From Pseudomonadota bacterium (GTDB taxonomy: Bacteria > Pseudomonadota > Gammaproteobacteria > Acidiferrobacterales > Acidiferrobacteraceae): a DNA stretch of 47,879 nt. Below the pieces are notes generated by a model, which saw only the letters and a list, made by a program, of their open reading frames with translations, had not been told where the DNA came from and did no database searches. Below, one piece after another: positions 8,818 to 17,235 of this stretch. The DNA lies in NCBI GenBank assembly GCA_021794275.1, contig JAJYRD010000065.1:1-47879 (forward strand), written 5' to 3'. A program made the position numbers and the translations under genes. Positions within the stretch are counted from its first letter, which is position 1; each line of letters starts with the position of its first letter.

Positions 8818-9466
8818 GCCCACCCTTCTCGTGATCGCCGGACCCAACGGGTCCGGCAAGACCACCCTCACACGCCGCATGGTGGATTTGTCGTGGCTGC
8901 GGGCCCCGTGTGTCGTGGACCCCGATGCCATAATGGCCTCCCTTCCCGGCGGCTTCCGTGCCAGCACGAACGCACCAAGGGCAGCCCTCGCGGCCGGCAG
9001 GCTGCGATACCGGGCGCTTGCGGTCGGTCAGGATATCGTCTGGGAAACCGTGTTCGCCGCCCACGCCGACCCTGGCCGCTTCATGCGAGCGGCCAGGGAT
9101 AGGGGCTACCACACCCACCTCCTCTTTGTCGCGACCCGAGACCCGGCCATCAACGCCTATCGGGTCGCGCGGCGCTACATGGAGGGCGGGCACCCTATAC
9201 CCGTCGACACCATCGTCGATCGCTATTACCGATCCATGACTAATCTGTCGCGATCGCTCGACGATTTCGATCTCGTGCACGTCCTGGACAACTCGGTCGA
9301 TGCGCGAGCACCCGCCCTCGAATGCGTGGTGGACAACATCGCAAGACGTCTCTGGCTCGCGGACTCGGTGGAAGACTGGGTGCGCGTTGCGACAGAGAAC
9401 CTAAGGGCTGTCCGTAAACCCCACCGTACTGAGTCCCCGACCTGCCCGCCGTATTTCTCGCCGTGA
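8792..9466 (+). CDS. Zeta-toxin-like P-loop kinase
   Basis: 224-residue P-loop protein resembling the zeta toxin/AAA family. Walker A is AGPNGSGKTT (residues 16-25). Asp43 lies in VVDPDAI and Glu85 in DIVWETVF, at the positions of the conserved substrate-side acids. GGHPIPVDTIVDRYYRS carries the arginine-rich lid typical of the family. Zeta toxins phosphorylate UDP-N-acetylglucosamine or related sugars and block the cell wall; chromosomal relatives often lack a proven toxin role. The tail after residue ~205 looks unstructured. It is convergent with chaB. Alternative: a housekeeping kinase of unknown substrate. Confidence 0.75.
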   Translation: MSDLTPASKPTLLVIAGPNGSGKTTLTRRMVDLSWLRAPCVVDPDAIMASLPGGFRASTNAPRAALAAGRLRYRALAVGQDIVWETVFAAHADPGRFMRAARDRGYHTHLLFVATRDPAINAYRVARRYMEGGHPIPVDTIVDRYYRSMTNLSRSLDDFDLVHVLDNSVDARAPALECVVDNIARRLWLADSVEDWVRVATENLRAVRKPHRTESPTCPPYFSP

Positions 9467-9590
9467 TCGCCATGCCACATTGATCTACGCCCGACCTGGC
9501 CCCTAGACGAGCAAGGCCAGAGCCCTCCCGGCTCCGCCCCTTTCACGGTAAGCGAATACCGAGGGATCGCCGGCGGCACCTGTGGTTGAG

Positions 9591-9618
9591 CGATGCCCCC
9601 TTTGTTAAAGGGACATCG
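9591..9618. terminator. Inverted repeat between convergent zeta-like and chaB genes
   Basis: CGATG...CATCG arms enclose CCCTTT-GTT-AAAGGG, giving an extended hairpin with one small bulge in the 255-base gap between the two convergent genes. No long T run follows on either side, so intrinsic termination would be weak. It may serve both strands. Confidence 0.4.
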
Positions 9619-9721
9619 CGGCCACCCTCGGTCGCGGACGTTCTGCTGCACGGATCTCAGATACTTTGCTCTTCCGCGGACAGCGCCCGGTCGCGTCGCG
9701 CTTCAGGTTCCGGGCTTACCC

Positions 9722-10240
9722 TCACCGCCCGGACGACTTGGCGTGCAGCTCCGTCGGGGCACCGTTTTTGCGAACCACATGGCCCCGCCCGGTGCGGGTG
9801 GGCTTCTCGGTCGAACGGGGCCGAGTCGTGGGGCCCCGCGCGGCCTGCGCATCCGAAGGCCCGGCTTCGTCCTTGCGCACCCAACGATTGCCGCTTTTCT
9901 CGTACTCGTGCTTCAAGGCGCTATAGGCGACCCTGTGGGCGCGGGCCCCGTCGCCATAGGTCTTTTCGGCGCTCGTAAGTGCCTTGCGCCACAAGCTCTG
10001 CGCGTGGCGATCGGAGCGCGCGATCGTCGAGGGCACACTCCCGCTCGGAGATGTGGACTTCGAGCGACTCGCCTTGGCAGTCTTCGCAGCCGTGGCGATC
10101 TTGCCGCTCTTCGCGCGCGCGGATGTAGCCACAGGCTTCGCAGACCGCGCCGCGCGGGTGCGCGACGAGGACTTACTCTTGGCCGCGGTCTTCGCGGTCG
10201 ATTTCTTCTCAGCTTCCATCGAGGTCTTTTTCTTGGGCAT
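9722..10240 (-). CDS. chaB: ChaB-family protein with histone H1-like N-terminal tail
   Basis: 172 residues. Residues ~75-124 match the short ChaB fold of E. coli: HAQSLWRKALTSAEKTYGDG, then AHRVAYSALKHEYEKSGNRW. E. coli ChaB is only ~76 residues and was named for an effect on the ChaA cation antiporter; its function is unclear. Here it is preceded by ~70 residues made almost entirely of Lys, Ala, Ser, Arg and Thr, like bacterial histone H1-like proteins. It is followed by ~45 residues, again basic, so the tails probably bind nucleic acid. A strong ribosome site (AAAGGAGA, read on the minus strand at ~10246-10253) fixes the ATG at 10240. It stands alone and is convergent with the zeta-like gene. 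Confidence 0.82.
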   Translation of the reverse strand: MPKKKTSMEAEKKSTAKTAAKSKSSSRTRAARSAKPVATSARAKSGKIATAAKTAKASRSKSTSPSGSVPSTIARSDRHAQSLWRKALTSAEKTYGDGARAHRVAYSALKHEYEKSGNRWVRKDEAGPSDAQAARGPTTRPRSTEKPTRTGRGHVVRKNGAPTELHAKSSGR

Positions 10241-10728
10241 GAATATCTCCTTTGCGACAAAGGGCTATTGCAACGCACTTAGGCGCCGAGAGCATCCCAC
10301 TTGTGAGGGATCAGCGATGCGCGCACGGGCACGACCCATGGCCGCTCCTTAAGCATCGTTTGTGCGATGCGGTTGCACAACGCCGGATGAATCCTCTGTC
10401 GTACGCTCTCACGATCCCGCGCTTCTTCGCTTATTGCGCTCGCGTACGAGCAGGCCCAGGCCCGATGCCAAGCGCAAAAGCAAAGGGGGCGGGGTCCGGC
10501 AAATATCGGGTTACTGACCCTCTTTCGATCAACAGCCCATCGCGCGCATCGCACGACACCGGGAGCGGGCGCGGTTGACTCATCGTAGGCCTGACACAGC
10601 CCACAACCGAACGCGTCTCCATTGGCGCGCGCAAGGAGGCGCGGACTGCGCGACGGGGCTCAAGTTATCGCAAGCCTTGGCAAGCGCGGGGCGGAGCAAA
10701 GAATGACTGCTTCAGGTGACAGAAAACG
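10241..10728. other. 488-base gap without a convincing gene
   Basis: Lies between chaB and the end of the LPS cluster. The chaB promoter and leader must be at its left end. One minus-strand reading (10279-10554, 91 codons) ends with protein-like sequence such as RIHPALCNRIAQTMLKERPW, but its first half looks random and no ribosome site was seen. I treat it as a possible remnant. No repeats or RNA genes were recognised. Confidence 0.5.
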
Positions 10729-11835
10729 CTAAACGATCCCCGGCCGGTAACGCGATAGTATTTCGTCGAGCACGGCTATGACAGTTTTCGGAGCCAATTC
10801 GTCGAGACAGCGACTGAAGCTTTCCCGGTGCCGTTCGCAACCTTCCTCCTGGCAAGGCACGCAGCTCCCTGGCCCTTGGAGCAAAACGACGTTGCCCGCA
10901 CGCTGCAAGCCACCGACCTTGGCGTACGGACTTCTATCCCCAACGAAACGGGCCGGCCAGGGGCCCCAGCGCACGGGATCGGTTGGCCCAAAGAGGGCAA
11001 GCGTTGGCACGCCGGCTGCGGCCGCGAGGTGAGTGACTACAGTATCGGGCCCTATGTAGACCGCAGCGTGATGCAGTAGCGCGGCAAGCGCGGGGAAAGA
11101 TAAGCGTCCCGTTAGGTCCGTAACCGCGCCATAGCTCCCGCCCAAGGCCGTGCGGACATAGTCTTTCTCAGCGACCGTAGGTCCTCCGGAGACGAGCACG
11201 GGCAGACCCCTCCCGACGAGATGATCGACGACGCGTTGCCACCCTTCATGCGTCCAGCGCTTATAACGCCGCAAGGGGGCGAGGTGCAAAACTGCGAACT
11301 GGGTTCTTGCCCATTCAAACGACACTAGGCCTGCAAGATCCTTCTCGACACCGGAGGCCATCGGCAACACGACGTCATAAGAGCGCCCGATACCCAGACA
11401 ATCCGCCAAGCGCAGATATTGGATGACCATAGGCGTATGCAGATCGTTCACCGCTGCGCAGTCGTAAAACCTGCGCTTCCAGTGCCCGGTCTGGCCTGGG
11501 GCAGGAACGACGCCGACCCGCGTGCGGGCGGCGGCGAGCGCGTAGACAAAGGGCCGGTCGCCAGGGATGACTGGAACAGCCAAATCATAGCGGAAAGCGA
11601 CATCACGCAGCCAACGCGCATAGTCGCGCCACGAGGGGCGCTCGGGCAGGACGATGACACGGCGGATGTCGGCGTTGCCGTCGAGCACCCCCTCGGTGCC
11701 GCGATTCACAACCACGTCGATTGCGGCTTGCGGGAACCCTTGTCGTAGAGACCTCAACAGAGGCGTTGTCAGGAGCACGTCACCGATTTGGCGCGTGACT
11801 ATGACAAGTATGGAGCGCGGATGCCGGTGCCTCAT
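10729..11835 (-). CDS. Glycosyltransferase family 9, heptosyltransferase III-like
   Basis: 368-residue GT-B protein related to WaaQ/WaaF. The N-terminus ILVIVTRQIGDVLLTTPLLR has the GDVLLTTP block of the heptosyltransferase family. VYIGPDTVVTHLAAAAGVPT and LFGPTDPVRWGPW form the C-terminal nucleotide-sugar site. The cysteine set CVPCQEEGCERH near the end is typical of WaaQ-type members. It is the last gene of the six-gene minus-strand LPS run, 6 bases after the preceding GT2. Likely adds a heptose or similar sugar to the LPS core at the cytoplasmic face. The exact acceptor is unknown, so no symbol is given. Confidence 0.85.
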   Translation of the reverse strand: MRHRHPRSILVIVTRQIGDVLLTTPLLRSLRQGFPQAAIDVVVNRGTEGVLDGNADIRRVIVLPERPSWRDYARWLRDVAFRYDLAVPVIPGDRPFVYALAAARTRVGVVPAPGQTGHWKRRFYDCAAVNDLHTPMVIQYLRLADCLGIGRSYDVVLPMASGVEKDLAGLVSFEWARTQFAVLHLAPLRRYKRWTHEGWQRVVDHLVGRGLPVLVSGGPTVAEKDYVRTALGGSYGAVTDLTGRLSFPALAALLHHAAVYIGPDTVVTHLAAAAGVPTLALFGPTDPVRWGPWPARFVGDRSPYAKVGGLQRAGNVVLLQGPGSCVPCQEEGCERHRESFSRCLDELAPKTVIAVLDEILSRYRPGIV

Positions 11836-11841
11836 GCGGAC

Positions 11842-12675
11842 CTACGGCGCAAGGCCCGGTGTAGAACGTTCTGGCTCGCGCTCGCTAAGCCCTTTGCGGG
11901 CCCGAATCTCCGTAGAGTTGAGGCACATCGCGAGGCGTTCCTCATTGCGCCCGAATTGCGCGCGGGAGTTCTCGCGATGCCATAGATGGAGTAGGGGTGC
12001 GGCGAAGCGGCCACTTCTACGCCGGCATCCCGAACGCAGCAACCTTATGGCTAAATCCGAATCCTCCAAGCCCCAGCCTTCGTAGCTCTCCTCAAACCCG
12101 TTCAAACGCTCGAGATCTGAGCGCCACACGCCCAGATTGCAGGTCTTGACGCCGGCCCACCCGCTTGCACGTCGCCCCCAGGTCCCCGGTATGGTGACGA
12201 GCCCCATCCACCGATTGATGTCGCCCCGAAACCAATGAAACACCCAGCGCGGCAAGGGCCACGAAAAAAGCGGTGTCTTGTTCGCCAAGGCCCTGCGGGT
12301 GAATGCGGGGGAGAGGAGCGCGCGATGGCCTGAGACGAAATACCCCGACTGCGCGAGCACTTTATGCGACGCAACGAAGCTCGGAAGCGGTATGCAGTCC
12401 CCATCCGTAAAAACGATGTAATCCGCGTCCGTGCGCGCAAGCGCGCGATTGCGAGCGGCGGCCGCGCGGAAACCCTCATCCGGCTGCCACACGTGCCGTA
12501 CTGGGAAGGGAGCGCGCCGACCAAAGGCCGCGACGACATCAGCCGTGTCCACCGTAGAGCCGTCATCAGCCACAAGCAGCTCGAAACACACATCGGTCTG
12601 CGCGCCGTAGCCTGCGAGCACGAGCGCGAGTGCCTCGGGCCAATTATAGGTCGTGACGATGACCGCGAGACGCAT
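11842..12675 (-). CDS. Glycosyltransferase family 2 (GT-A)
   Basis: 277 residues from the ATG at 12675, chosen because MRLAVIVTTYNWPEAL is the standard GT2 N-terminus; the longer reading upstream lies inside the preceding gene. Seen: DDGS (nucleotide site), DEGFRAAAARNRALA, the DxD-like TDGDC, and GWGLEDSDLAIRL, the ED catalytic region of galactosyltransferase-like GT2 enzymes. It overlaps the upstream GT2 gene by 32 bases and ends 6 bases before the GT9 gene. Role: addition of a sugar to the LPS core or O-chain. Donor and acceptor cannot be read from sequence. Confidence 0.85.
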   Translation of the reverse strand: MRLAVIVTTYNWPEALALVLAGYGAQTDVCFELLVADDGSTVDTADVVAAFGRRAPFPVRHVWQPDEGFRAAAARNRALARTDADYIVFTDGDCIPLPSFVASHKVLAQSGYFVSGHRALLSPAFTRRALANKTPLFSWPLPRWVFHWFRGDINRWMGLVTIPGTWGRRASGWAGVKTCNLGVWRSDLERLNGFEESYEGWGLEDSDLAIRLLRSGCRRRSGRFAAPLLHLWHRENSRAQFGRNEERLAMCLNSTEIRARKGLSEREPERSTPGLAP

Positions 12676-13429
12676 CGGAGATGTCCGCCGGTTTCGATAA
12701 GAGCATGAGCTTGGCGTAGCGGTAATAAGCTCCCTCGGCGTTGGATACTGCGAGCATGAAACCTTCACGCCCGTCCGCGATGCCGCCTCGCAGAAGGTAG
12801 GTGCGGATGAACGCCCAAAAACCGTGCGCCACCGCTTGGCGAAGCGTCGCCCTGCGGCCGCGCTCATGCATACTCTGGGCGCCGAGCGTCGAGTATCTGT
12901 CGACCTTGGCCAAAACTTCCTCCAGATCCACGAAGGCCTCGTGATAAAGGGTCAGTTCAAGGGCGGCAACGCGCCCTTGAACTGTGAGCCGCTCGTGCAC
13001 GACATCATCGCTAAACCGGCCTCGATCGCGCACGAAGAGCCGCGTGACAGGGTCGGGCGCCCACCCGGAGTGCCGTATCCAACGGCCGCAATAGCTTGAG
13101 ACTCTCGACAGACGGTAGCCGCTCGTTTCCGGGCCGCACAACGTTGCCTCGCGTATGAGGCTCTCGGCTCCCAGAGGAAGGTACTCATCAGCGTCTAGCG
13201 ATAGAACCCACTCCCTCGTCGCGAGGCCCAGCGCCAGGTTTTTTTGGGGACCGAACCCACGCCAGTCGGCCTGCACGACCTTGTCCGTGAATTCCCGGCA
13301 AATCTGAATGGTCTTATCACTGCTTCCGGAGTCGACCACGACAATCTCATCGGCCCACGCGACGGACGCGAGGCAACGCCGAATGACCGCCTCTTCGTTC
13401 TTCGTGATGACGATAACCGATAAGCTCAA
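12644..13429 (-). CDS. GT2 family LPS core glycosyltransferase, WaaE/KdtX-like
   Basis: 261 residues. The N-terminus LSVIVITKNEEAVIRRCL, VVVDSGSSDKT, FGPQKNLAL, SLDADEYLP and the block HSGWAPDPVTRLFVR followed by VVHERL are the signature order of the WaaE/KdtX group. These are beta-1,4-glucosyltransferases acting on inner-core heptose. The symbol is withheld because donor specificity varies in this group. The start overlaps the waaL-like stop by 4 bases; its own 3' end overlaps the next GT2 by 32 bases. No membrane segment except a possible amphipathic C-terminal helix. Confidence 0.85.
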   Translation of the reverse strand: MSLSVIVITKNEEAVIRRCLASVAWADEIVVVDSGSSDKTIQICREFTDKVVQADWRGFGPQKNLALGLATREWVLSLDADEYLPLGAESLIREATLCGPETSGYRLSRVSSYCGRWIRHSGWAPDPVTRLFVRDRGRFSDDVVHERLTVQGRVAALELTLYHEAFVDLEEVLAKVDRYSTLGAQSMHERGRRATLRQAVAHGFWAFIRTYLLRGGIADGREGFMLAVSNAEGAYYRYAKLMLLSKPADISDASRGHRHDL

Positions 13430-14658
13430 GCCTCATCTCCGCGGCACGTACGGGGCCCGTAGCTCAACGCTGACCAAAAAACGGCGGTGAGTGTGATAAA
13501 GAACATCCGCTCGGTTTCGTCGATGAGTAGCGAGTTGGCGAGGCAGCCGGTGACGAATGTCAGCCACAAGGCGCGGGCAAGAGCCTGATCGGGGGGGGCC
13601 AAGCGGCCTGCAGTATCCCATTGCCGATAAAGCAGATAAAGAAATCCCGCGAGACCCACGACACCGAGCTCGACCGTGATCAGGATAAACTGGTTGTGAG
13701 GGTTGGTTGTGGGTGCAAGCGTCGTGTGCGCCACCTCATTTTTATAGGCGACGGCAAAACCTCCTGTGCCGACCCCGAAAAATGGATGGCGGGCGATGAT
13801 AGCGAGGCTCTTCTTGTAGTATTCGAGCCGAAGCCCTACGGGTGTCCCCTTATCCCGCCCATGCAGCCAGCCGACGCTTTCCCGCGCCGCCTCATTCATG
13901 CGCTTATGAAAACTTGGCGACCAGACGTACGCGGCCGAGGCGAGCACCAGAAAGGCCATCGCACCCGCGACCAAACCGCGCCACCTGAATGTCAGGAACC
14001 CGAAATAAGCCGCGAGCACCGGCAGGATGAAGTAGCCGGTACGCCCTTGGACCATGAAGACGATATTAGTGATCGCAAGCACCGTCAATGCGATCAGCAA
14101 GGCTTTGTGCCGCCAATCCGTCACAAGCTTGGCCTTTAAGGAAAAAACAAAGGCGGCATAGGCCATCAAGATATTTTGCGTTATATGATCCTTGAAGACT
14201 GAGGCATCCTGGGGCATTCCATGGATCCATCGGTCCGGGCGGACGAGACCCCAATGCAGGAGGCATGAGACACCGAGCGTCAGAAGCATTGCGGCCAGAA
14301 AGGCATTCAAAGCCTGCGCCCGGACGCGGTCATCCGAGAAGACCGGGGTCAGCAAGGGTATCAGCAGTAGATCTGCGTACTTGCCGCCATAATTCGAGGC
14401 GTTAGCCCACGTTCCCTCTCCGTAAAACAGTCCGGCGATGACTAGAAGCAGGAGTGCCGCCGCAGCCACGGCGACCGGGTTTCGTGCAACGAGCCGCCAG
14501 CGAGCCCGCCACTGTCCCTGCGCCAAGCTGGTGAGCAGGATCAGTGCGGAAAAAAGTCCGCTCAAAAACGTGGAGATGGGGAAGGAAAAGGCGAGCGCCA
14601 CGGCGAATCTCGGCGCGAGCTGGTCAGCCGTGGCTTGTATCTTTTGCGTCGGTGTCAC
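13426..14658 (-). CDS. waaL: O-antigen ligase family membrane protein (WaaL/Wzy_C)
   Basis: 410 residues with about ten to twelve hydrophobic segments spread from residue ~20 to the C-terminus. The Wzy_C hallmark is visible: VQGRTGYFIL, then a periplasmic loop with GLRLEYYKKSLAIIARHPFFG, VGTGGF, and TNPHNQFILITVELG. The conserved Arg and His of ligases lie in RLEYY and NPHNQF. Role: transfer of undecaprenyl-linked O-antigen to lipid A-core at the periplasmic face. The context of core glycosyltransferases favours ligase over O-antigen polymerase, though the two cannot be separated by sequence alone. It overlaps both neighbours by 4 bases. Confidence 0.82.
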   Translation of the reverse strand: MTPTQKIQATADQLAPRFAVALAFSFPISTFLSGLFSALILLTSLAQGQWRARWRLVARNPVAVAAAALLLLVIAGLFYGEGTWANASNYGGKYADLLLIPLLTPVFSDDRVRAQALNAFLAAMLLTLGVSCLLHWGLVRPDRWIHGMPQDASVFKDHITQNILMAYAAFVFSLKAKLVTDWRHKALLIALTVLAITNIVFMVQGRTGYFILPVLAAYFGFLTFRWRGLVAGAMAFLVLASAAYVWSPSFHKRMNEAARESVGWLHGRDKGTPVGLRLEYYKKSLAIIARHPFFGVGTGGFAVAYKNEVAHTTLAPTTNPHNQFILITVELGVVGLAGFLYLLYRQWDTAGRLAPPDQALARALWLTFVTGCLANSLLIDETERMFFITLTAVFWSALSYGPRTCRGDEA

Positions 14659-15770
14659 GAGGTCCTCCCTGCCACGATCATCTCGAGCAGTCGTTGTATG
14701 TTTGCGGCGACGGAAAACCGTGCGCGAACGGACGGGGCCCCCGCCAGCGCCTTGGCGCGCAGGGCCGCATGGTCATCGTGTGCCCCGCGAAGGGCGCGGC
14801 CCCAGCTCTCCTTCGAGCCGGCCACGGCAAGTATACCCGCTTCGCTGTCCGCGAAGGACTCGGGTATGCCGCCGACGTTACTCGCGAGGACAGGTACGCC
14901 GAGACCCAAAGCCTCGGCCTGCAGCATCCCAAGCGGCTCAACAAAGGAGGGTGCCACTACGAGGTCGGCCCGTGCCAGAAGCGGAGCAACGGCCGAGACG
15001 AGACCCGCCACGAGAACGTGGTCGCGCAGATCGAGATCCCTCACCCGGTCCTCTATCTGTGAACGCATGGGGCCATCCCCGGCGATGACATAGCGCGCAT
15101 CAGGGATTTCAGCGAGAAATTCCTTAAAAACCTCCAGCATGAAAAGGTGGCCCTTTTCTGGACGCAACATGGCGGCCTGGATCACGAGAAACCCGGGCCG
15201 CTGTTCGAGCCAGCGCTCAACCTCCCGGGGGAGAGGGAGCGTCCGGCCCCTATCCAGGGCGGCGAAATCGATACCGGGATAGAGGATGCCAACGGACGAA
15301 GGCGTGAAGCCGCCCCCGCGTTGGAGTTCGGTGCCAAGCGCGGCGCTCGGCACCAGGAGTTTGTCAAAAAAGCGGTTGAGCGCCCATGTTCTGGGCCGGC
15401 GCGCACCCTGGTATGTTTTGATGCGAATCAAGACGGGCCTTGGCCGCGCGAACCGCGCGGCCAGCGCACAGACATAGCTGTCGTGGCTGCTATGCGAAAC
15501 AATAGCGTCGGGCCGCCAACTACGCACGATCGCGATGGCCCGAACCAGACTCTGTGGGTCGAGCGCGCTCCGGAAATCGACCGCCGACAGGGAAAGGCCG
15601 CGCGCCATGGCAAGGCGAGCCACGCCGCTTGATGGCGGCGCAAGGAGCCGCGCCTCAACGCCGGAGTCGCTCAGGCGCTGCATTTGCTGGAGGATCTGCA
15701 GCTCCTGGCCGCCTACGTTGGGCGAGCTTTCGGTGAACAAAACCTTTTGGACTGAAGAGACAGGGGGCAT
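14655..15770 (-). CDS. Glycosyltransferase family 4 (GT-B)
   Basis: 371 residues from the ATG at 15770. This start is 15 bases after the previous gene and gives VQKVLFTESSPNVGGQELQI, the usual GT4 N-terminal glycine loop. A longer reading overlaps the upstream gene and is unlikely. Domain 2 shows VIQAAMLRPEKGHLFMLEVF, VIAGDGPMRSQIE, LVAGLVSAVAPLLARADLVV and SFVEPLGMLQAEALGLGVPV, the E-x7-E retaining GT4 motif. Donor and acceptor are unknown; a core or O-chain sugar is likely from context. The stop overlaps the waaL start by ATGA. Confidence 0.86.
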   Translation of the reverse strand: MPPVSSVQKVLFTESSPNVGGQELQILQQMQRLSDSGVEARLLAPPSSGVARLAMARGLSLSAVDFRSALDPQSLVRAIAIVRSWRPDAIVSHSSHDSYVCALAARFARPRPVLIRIKTYQGARRPRTWALNRFFDKLLVPSAALGTELQRGGGFTPSSVGILYPGIDFAALDRGRTLPLPREVERWLEQRPGFLVIQAAMLRPEKGHLFMLEVFKEFLAEIPDARYVIAGDGPMRSQIEDRVRDLDLRDHVLVAGLVSAVAPLLARADLVVAPSFVEPLGMLQAEALGLGVPVLASNVGGIPESFADSEAGILAVAGSKESWGRALRGAHDDHAALRAKALAGAPSVRARFSVAANIQRLLEMIVAGRTS

Positions 15771-15784
15771 GCGCAGGGCTAAAG

Positions 15785-16705
15785 CTAGCTCGCTTGCGAG
15801 GCCTTGCCGCGCAGTCTCTGCCATGCACGGCGGCCCTCGAAACGCAAAAGCCGCTCCCATGACCCTGGGCTCAAGGGACGATGATGGAGAAGCTCGGACA
15901 TGGTGGCGCGCGCCTCCCGCCACCGTCCCGCGCGATAATAGGCGCCCGCAAGGGACCCGAGGTAATGCGTCTTAAGGTCTGGGAAACGGCAAAGAAACGC
16001 GGAATTCTTGGCTATGAGGCGCCCCTCGCTGTCGGCTATTTTCGCATAGTCCCGCGAACGACTGAGGCTCGGATGGCCTCCAGAGCGGATGCGCACAAGC
16101 GGGCGCCGCACATGCATGTAAACGTGGCCCGCGGCCGCGAACCGGAAGAGGAGATCGATGTCCTCGGAAACCACCAAGCGCTCATCAAAGCCGCCCAGAC
16201 CCGCGAGGACTGCGGCGCGCGCACACAGACCGAGAGAGGCTGATATTCCCGCCAATGAACGCGGCGAGCAAACCAACGGGTCCCTTGGCGCCTGATTGCG
16301 CGAGCGGCGATGCTCTAGGTTGGTGCCCCAGCCGGCGCTCTCCCCCCAAGCAATGTCCGGCGCAGTCGGACCGCTGAACACCTCGGCCATGACCGCGAGG
16401 AACTCCGGCAAATATTCGTCGTCGTCGTCGAGAAATGCCACGAGGCGACCGCGCGCTTGGGCGACCCCAGCGTTGCGGGCGCAAGACACGCCCTGGGGAC
16501 GTTCATGCCGAATGGACGTCACGCGGTCACCGGGGAGTCCAGCAAGGTAGGTCGGAGTTGCGTCGCCACTGGCATCGTCGATTACGATGAGCTCCCAAGA
16601 CGAAAACGTTTGACTGAAGACACTCGCGACGGCGCCCCGCAGGTAATCGCAGCGGTTGTGTGTAGGGATGATGACCGAAAACAGGGGGCTGGCTTGCGCT
16701 GTCAT
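15785..16705 (-). CDS. Glycosyltransferase family 2 (GT-A)
   Basis: 306 residues. FSVIIPTHNRCDYLRGAVAS, VIDDASGD, GVSCARNAGVA and the acidic FLDDDDEYLP (DxD metal site) are clear GT2 marks. EDIDLLFRFA supplies the catalytic acidic pair. The C-terminal ~60 residues (YLGSLAGAYYRAGRWREA) form helices often seen in O-antigen-type GT2 enzymes. It is the first gene of the minus-strand LPS run, so its promoter must lie in the 530-base gap shared with divergent waaC. Sugar specificity unknown. Confidence 0.86.
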   Translation of the reverse strand: MTAQASPLFSVIIPTHNRCDYLRGAVASVFSQTFSSWELIVIDDASGDATPTYLAGLPGDRVTSIRHERPQGVSCARNAGVAQARGRLVAFLDDDDEYLPEFLAVMAEVFSGPTAPDIAWGESAGWGTNLEHRRSRNQAPRDPLVCSPRSLAGISASLGLCARAAVLAGLGGFDERLVVSEDIDLLFRFAAAGHVYMHVRRPLVRIRSGGHPSLSRSRDYAKIADSEGRLIAKNSAFLCRFPDLKTHYLGSLAGAYYRAGRWREARATMSELLHHRPLSPGSWERLLRFEGRRAWQRLRGKASQAS

Positions 16706-17235
16706 GGACGGGTTACCGGAATTCGAGACTATCAGGGCGTGCGGGCATGGCCCTTGTGCGCAGTGTCGCGCGCTTGGCCGCAGAGCATGTCAGGTACCGT
16801 CGGCAAGCGTCAAGTCCTGACCTGGCCCACGCCTCGCGGTCTCGAGGCGCGCGCAGAGCCGGCCCGGGCATAGGTAACCGACCGACAGGGCCCCTGCTAG
16901 CTACGCGCGCCGACGTCGGGAGGTAGCGGAGTGATACACTAAACCGCGGTCGATCCCTTGGAACCACATGTGAGGACGAGGATGTGGACTAGGCGGCGCC
17001 CAGATTCGGGGCAATTGAGGGGCAGCCACTCGACGGGGCCGCTTAGCGGGGCTTATCGCCCGATGCTCGCTCTATCTTGAACGCGGGCGGTAATATTAGA
17101 TTTAGATATTAGATAAAGGTAGCGGCCAGGGGCTCGCGGGAACGCCGGGTTTGTCAACGTTCTTGGGATGCGACAGGGCAACGTTGCTTCCTTAGTGCCA
17201 CCATAGGTCGGTCGACGCGAAAATTTAACTCGCTA
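16706..17235. other. 530-base divergent intergenic region of the LPS cluster
   Basis: No convincing gene on either strand. It must hold promoters for the six-gene minus-strand operon and for waaC. Most of it is GC-rich, but 17086-17120 is sharply AT-rich and contains TATTAGAT twice with a 13-base period (17094-17101 and 17107-17114). This is a good place for a promoter or regulator site in front of waaC. Confidence 0.5.

Noticed and set aside
16713-16967. 84-codon minus-strand reading in the divergent LPS gap
   Set aside because: Arg/Pro-rich, no ribosome site, no family; typical random reading in GC-rich DNA.
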